Source: Caryophanales bacterium UBA7057
GTDB lineage: Bacteria > Bacillota_I > Bacilli_A > RF39 > UBA660
DNA: 32,511 bases
Assembly (NCBI GenBank): GCA_002493865.1
Contig: DLAC01000048.1
Span: 1 to 32,511 of the forward strand
Direction of reading: 5' to 3'
Part shown: piece after piece, positions 30,127 to 32,511 of the stretch
How positions within the stretch are numbered: position 1 is the stretch's first letter
Layout of the letters: every line of letters begins with the position of its first letter
Notes under the pieces: generated by a model
What the model was told of the DNA's origin: nothing
Database searches by the model: none
Seen by the model: only the letters and a program-made list of their open reading frames with translations
Made by a program: the position numbers and the translations under genes

Positions 30127-31443
30127 TTAATGGTTAGGATCTAGAGAACTTATAAACTCCTCCATTTTTAAAGAATGTATCTCTGGATCATACATCATCG
30201 AATAGATATGATATTGCCATCTTACCATTGGCATTTTATTATATTCATTTGTTTCTTTTATATAAATTGAATAATAACATTCTTTATTTTTTGACATGCA
30301 CTTTGACATCAATAATCTGTTTAAACTTGGATTTATTTCACTTTTTAGAACCCAATTTTCATTTTCTTTGATATTTTCATAAAATGATTCTACCTCTTCT
30401 GTATCATTCCATAGTACGTAAGAGAGTTTGGGAATATCACTCTGATCTAGTTCTAGTTCAAACAATCTTCCTTCTTTTGGGAGAGCTACCCCTAGTATTT
30501 CTTGAAATTCTGATACATTCTTATATTCCTGTTCCACTGGATAAATGTATGATGTAAGCCCAATAAGAAGTAGTATCAGCATTACAATAGAACCCCCTAC
30601 TATATTTTTCTTACATTTAACTCCCTTTTTTTTATATTTGATTCCTAAAATAATAGATAAAAGAGGGATAGGAAGTACCAACCATGCACCCCATAAATAA
30701 TCTATAATAGGTGCGTTGGGGACACTCACATAAAAACTAGATAGGCTAATTTTCAAACTTGGAAAATATTCAATCACATAAGATGGAACATTCATATGGG
30801 CAATTGCGAGCGAAATAATAGGCCCTAACCAAATCGATAAAATTGTTAAAACAAATAGAAAGATTAAAAATTTTCTCATTTTCGCATATTTTTCACGTGG
30901 ATTGATATAATCCTGAAAATCTTCTTTATGTTCCCGATTAGAATGACCATTCCATAATATTTTTCGAATTTTCCTCATTTCTTCCTCTCTACACATATCC
31001 TTTCGGATAGGAAGAATATGTTCTTTATCTAATAATAGATAAAGATGAGTCTCATTTTCTTTTAATTTCCAAATTTGATCATAGAAAATTTTTTGTACAA
31101 TGTGCTTACTCTTTTTTTCTAAATAATCATCATAAAAGAAAAGCTTGTAATGAATATTATCTATATTTGTCTGAAATAATTTCTGATAATTTTTCTTTCG
31201 AAACAAAGCCTCTATTATCTTTAAGATTCCATAAGCACAAACGGATAGAAATATCACTGCAACAATATTTTCTAATAATTCAGAAGGTTCATCAAGATAG
31301 GCAAGAAAAAATAAAGAAAGAATAATTACAAAGGCAATGAAAAACCTCTTCCGTAGTTGATAAGGAAAATTTTTTTGAATTTCCTTATATTCTTGATACG
31401 TAACTTTTACTTCTACCTCGAATGTATCCGTTTGTTTTTTCAT
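30127..31443 (-). CDS. Multi-pass membrane protein, YcxB-like N-terminus
   Basis: The 438-aa protein begins with a YcxB-like region. A VKVTYQEYKE strand precedes two membrane helices (about 35-50 and 63-82), then a cytoplasmic domain ending QIWKLKENETHLYLLLDKEHILPI, the usual YcxB strands. Further helices lie at about 190-215, 240-262 and 280-300, followed by a 130-residue C-terminal extracytoplasmic domain with a KCMSKNKEC disulfide candidate. I placed the start at the ATG at 31443 (GGAGG five bases upstream); an upstream ATG 13 codons earlier lacks a site. The function is unknown. It has its own extended -10 promoter and follows a terminator. Confidence 0.75.
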   Translation of the reverse strand: MKKQTDTFEVEVKVTYQEYKEIQKNFPYQLRKRFFIAFVIILSLFFLAYLDEPSELLENIVAVIFLSVCAYGILKIIEALFRKKNYQKLFQTNIDNIHYKLFFYDDYLEKKSKHIVQKIFYDQIWKLKENETHLYLLLDKEHILPIRKDMCREEEMRKIRKILWNGHSNREHKEDFQDYINPREKYAKMRKFLIFLFVLTILSIWLGPIISLAIAHMNVPSYVIEYFPSLKISLSSFYVSVPNAPIIDYLWGAWLVLPIPLLSIILGIKYKKKGVKCKKNIVGGSIVMLILLLIGLTSYIYPVEQEYKNVSEFQEILGVALPKEGRLFELELDQSDIPKLSYVLWNDTEEVESFYENIKENENWVLKSEINPSLNRLLMSKCMSKNKECYYSIYIKETNEYNKMPMVRWQYHIYSMMYDPEIHSLKMEEFISSLDPNH

Positions 31444-31480
31444 AGGAACCTCCACCACTAAAAAAGGATTTATTTTCTTC

Positions 31481-31489
31481 ATTATAGCA
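31481..31489 (-). promoter_or_regulatory. Extended -10 promoter (TGCTATAAT)
   Basis: Minus-strand TGCTATAAT lies 37 bases before the ATG at 31443 and immediately after the T-run of the upstream terminator. Confidence 0.55.
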
Positions 31490-31490
31490 C

Positions 31491-31522
31491 AAAAAAAGTA
31501 GATATCAAAGTCTACTCTTTTT
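31491..31522 (-). terminator. Intrinsic terminator after the lipoprotein gene
   Basis: On the minus strand AGTAGA / TCTACT (loop CTTTGATA) is followed by a run of seven T and preceded by A-rich sequence. It lies directly downstream of the gene at 31535. Confidence 0.75.
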
Positions 31523-31534
31523 ACTTTTTTGTCA

Positions 31535-31984
31535 TTAATTAACCAAATACCAATCTTTCGTATCTGGTATTTTATGACTCATAAAATAATCTTTTAAAAT
31601 AGTATATACTTCTTCCTTTTTTAGATAATCTTTCCCATATAGTTCAAAGTCATCATCCTTTAAAAAACAGACTTCTACATGAAATTTCTCTTCCTCATTT
31701 TTGGCGTGATCAACAGCAGTATCATTATATACTTGAATATAATTTGTATTAGAAATTTTTTCAAGGGGCATTAATACTAAGTATTCAGATTCTAAATGAT
31801 TCACTTTTTCTAATTCAGTTTCAATTTTTTTGAGTGTTACTTGATCAATCACATCATGATTATTTTCTAATACCCAACGTTTGTGCTGATCCTTCATATT
31901 TCCTGTGTTTTGAGCCTTCTGGTTACAACCTGTACATAAAATTATGATACTTAGAATAAATAACAATAGAATCTTTTTTTTCAT
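31535..31984 (-). CDS. Lipoprotein of unknown function
   Basis: The 149-aa protein starts with a type II signal peptide: MKKKILLL, a hydrophobic run, and lipobox L-C-T-G-C with the lipidated cysteine at residue 20. The mature part is acidic and mixed helix/strand (QVTLKKIETELEKVNHLESEYLVLMPL, then YIQVYNDTAVDHAK) with no recognised domain. It probably sits on the outer face of the membrane. AGGAG precedes the ATG. It is 34 bases after the gene at 32019, so the two are probably co-transcribed and end at the terminator 31491-31522. Confidence 0.78.
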   Translation of the reverse strand: MKKKILLLFILSIIILCTGCNQKAQNTGNMKDQHKRWVLENNHDVIDQVTLKKIETELEKVNHLESEYLVLMPLEKISNTNYIQVYNDTAVDHAKNEEEKFHVEVCFLKDDDFELYGKDYLKKEEVYTILKDYFMSHKIPDTKDWYLVN

Positions 31985-32018
31985 TTTTACTCCTACTCTT
32001 CTGCTAATGATGAGAATT

Positions 32019-32447
32019 CTATCCCCATCCCCACGTTTTTAAATCCCAGTCTTCACCCTTGTTGCGAACTAAAATCCACATCCATTTTTCATACTTTTCA
32101 TTTCTTTCAAATCCTTGTTGGAACACCTCTTCATTATCATAGGTTGTAAAATTGGTCATAAGTACAATTGCCTCGTCTTTTCCATAATTTAGAGCCCAAG
32201 AATCAAAGACACTTTTATTATCTTGATACCTAATTTCTTCTAAGGTTGCTGGAAACTCCTGAAATTTTTCAAATACCTTTTCTATGGCATCCTCTATTTC
32301 TTTTTTCTGGTAGATTTTGGATTCTTCAATCGTAACCTTCGCGTGACTTGTATTACTTGAATTCGGCTTTAAAACTAAAAAACAAAAACCGACAATAACG
32401 AATACAAAAAGTAATCCGAGAAGAATCCATTTTCTCATATTTTTCAT
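32019..32447 (-). CDS. Membrane-anchored small extracytoplasmic protein
   Basis: The 142-aa protein has a basic start and one hydrophobic helix at about 7-26 (uncleaved signal-anchor likely), then a small soluble domain. It begins with a helix KKEIEDAIEKVFEKFQEFPATLEEIRY (about 47-74) and continues with strands containing AIVLMTNFTTYD and a Trp-rich end MWILVRNKGEDWDLKTWGWG. The helix-strand pattern and the aromatic end resemble DUF4829-like lipoproteins of Bacillota, which I recall only loosely; I do not assign a function. AGGAGAG precedes the ATG. It has its own extended -10 promoter. Confidence 0.72.
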   Translation of the reverse strand: MKNMRKWILLGLLFVFVIVGFCFLVLKPNSSNTSHAKVTIEESKIYQKKEIEDAIEKVFEKFQEFPATLEEIRYQDNKSVFDSWALNYGKDEAIVLMTNFTTYDNEEVFQQGFERNEKYEKWMWILVRNKGEDWDLKTWGWG

Positions 32448-32465
32448 GATACTCTCCTTTTATTT

Positions 32466-32474
32466 AGTATAACA
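32466..32474 (-). promoter_or_regulatory. Extended -10 promoter (TGTTATACT)
   Basis: Minus-strand TGTTATACT lies 18 bases before the ATG at 32447, following the terminator at 32476-32500. Confidence 0.45.
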
Positions 32475-32475
32475 G

Positions 32476-32500
32476 AAAAAAAGATAGAAAATCTACCTTT
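32476..32500 (-). terminator. Terminator of a gene beyond the window
   Basis: On the minus strand GGTAGA / TCTATC (one G-T pair, three-base loop) is followed by seven T. It would end a minus-strand gene lying to the right of the window. Confidence 0.6.
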
Positions 32501-32511
32501 TTATATGCTAA

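Overview
The window looks like a chromosomal stretch from a very AT-rich, low-GC Bacillota-type bacterium. A small-genome gut Bacilli or Erysipelotrichia-like lineage would fit, but that placement is inference from composition and gene style. TGA is used as a stop (for example at 13365-13367 and in the coaE/coaD ATGA overlap) and Trp is TGG, so the code is standard and this is not a Mycoplasma-type recoded genome. Shine-Dalgarno sites are strong (AGGAGG-like). Extended -10 boxes of the form TGnTATAAT recur before genes. I see no rRNA, tRNA, CRISPR array, integrase, transposase or att-like repeat.

Layout. 1-955 holds a tocopherol-cyclase-like gene on the + strand. 988-5052 is mainly a minus-strand unit: a serine hydrolase, a small orphan, a CYTH-domain protein, an Fe-S HhH DNA glycosylase, a P-loop kinase and a 58-aa remnant of a PatB/MalY aminotransferase, followed by a separate orphan gene. 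5216-5985 (+) has an HIT-family protein and an NTF2/SnoaL-like gene broken by a -1 frameshift exactly at a U UUA AAA heptamer. 6063-7868 (-) is a compact coaE-coaD-MBL hydrolase unit, divergent from a LysR regulator (7959-8867).

8934-20765 is the unusual part. A WYL regulator / SIS-domain / HAM1 unit lies beside a two-gene unit. That unit pairs an RBBP9-like hydrolase with a protein resembling the helical domain of 5-hydroxymethyluracil DNA kinase and the alpha-glutamyl/putrescinyl-thymine pyrophosphorylase group. Its start codon appears to be CTG. A Nudix gene is divergent from it. After a MacB-like ABC exporter (13417-15942) comes a tight six-gene minus-strand operon: 388-aa orphan, second HAM1 pyrophosphatase, UDG-superfamily protein, Fe-S family-4-like UDG, two-TM protein and ASCH protein. 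A DNA-deoxyinosine (hypoxanthine) glycosylase sits just upstream. Counting the HhH enzyme at 2422, the window encodes at least four DNA-glycosylase-type enzymes, two HAM1 pyrophosphatases, a Nudix enzyme and a putative modified-base enzyme. Together they suggest sanitising of deaminated or modified nucleotides and excision of the same bases from DNA; this joint role is inference.

20806-32447 (-) is an envelope and signalling region: two tandem paralogs of an unrecognised family, a NatAB-like ABC exporter, an ABC-permease-histidine kinase-AAA ATPase operon, a cysteine-cluster orphan, the likely cognate OmpR-type response regulator, an HD-domain nucleotidase-like protein, a YcxB-like membrane protein, a lipoprotein and a membrane-anchored small protein. 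Intrinsic terminators separate most units. No gene-free stretch longer than 300 bases occurs; the longest gaps are about 165-170 bases (1582-1749 and 5053-5215).
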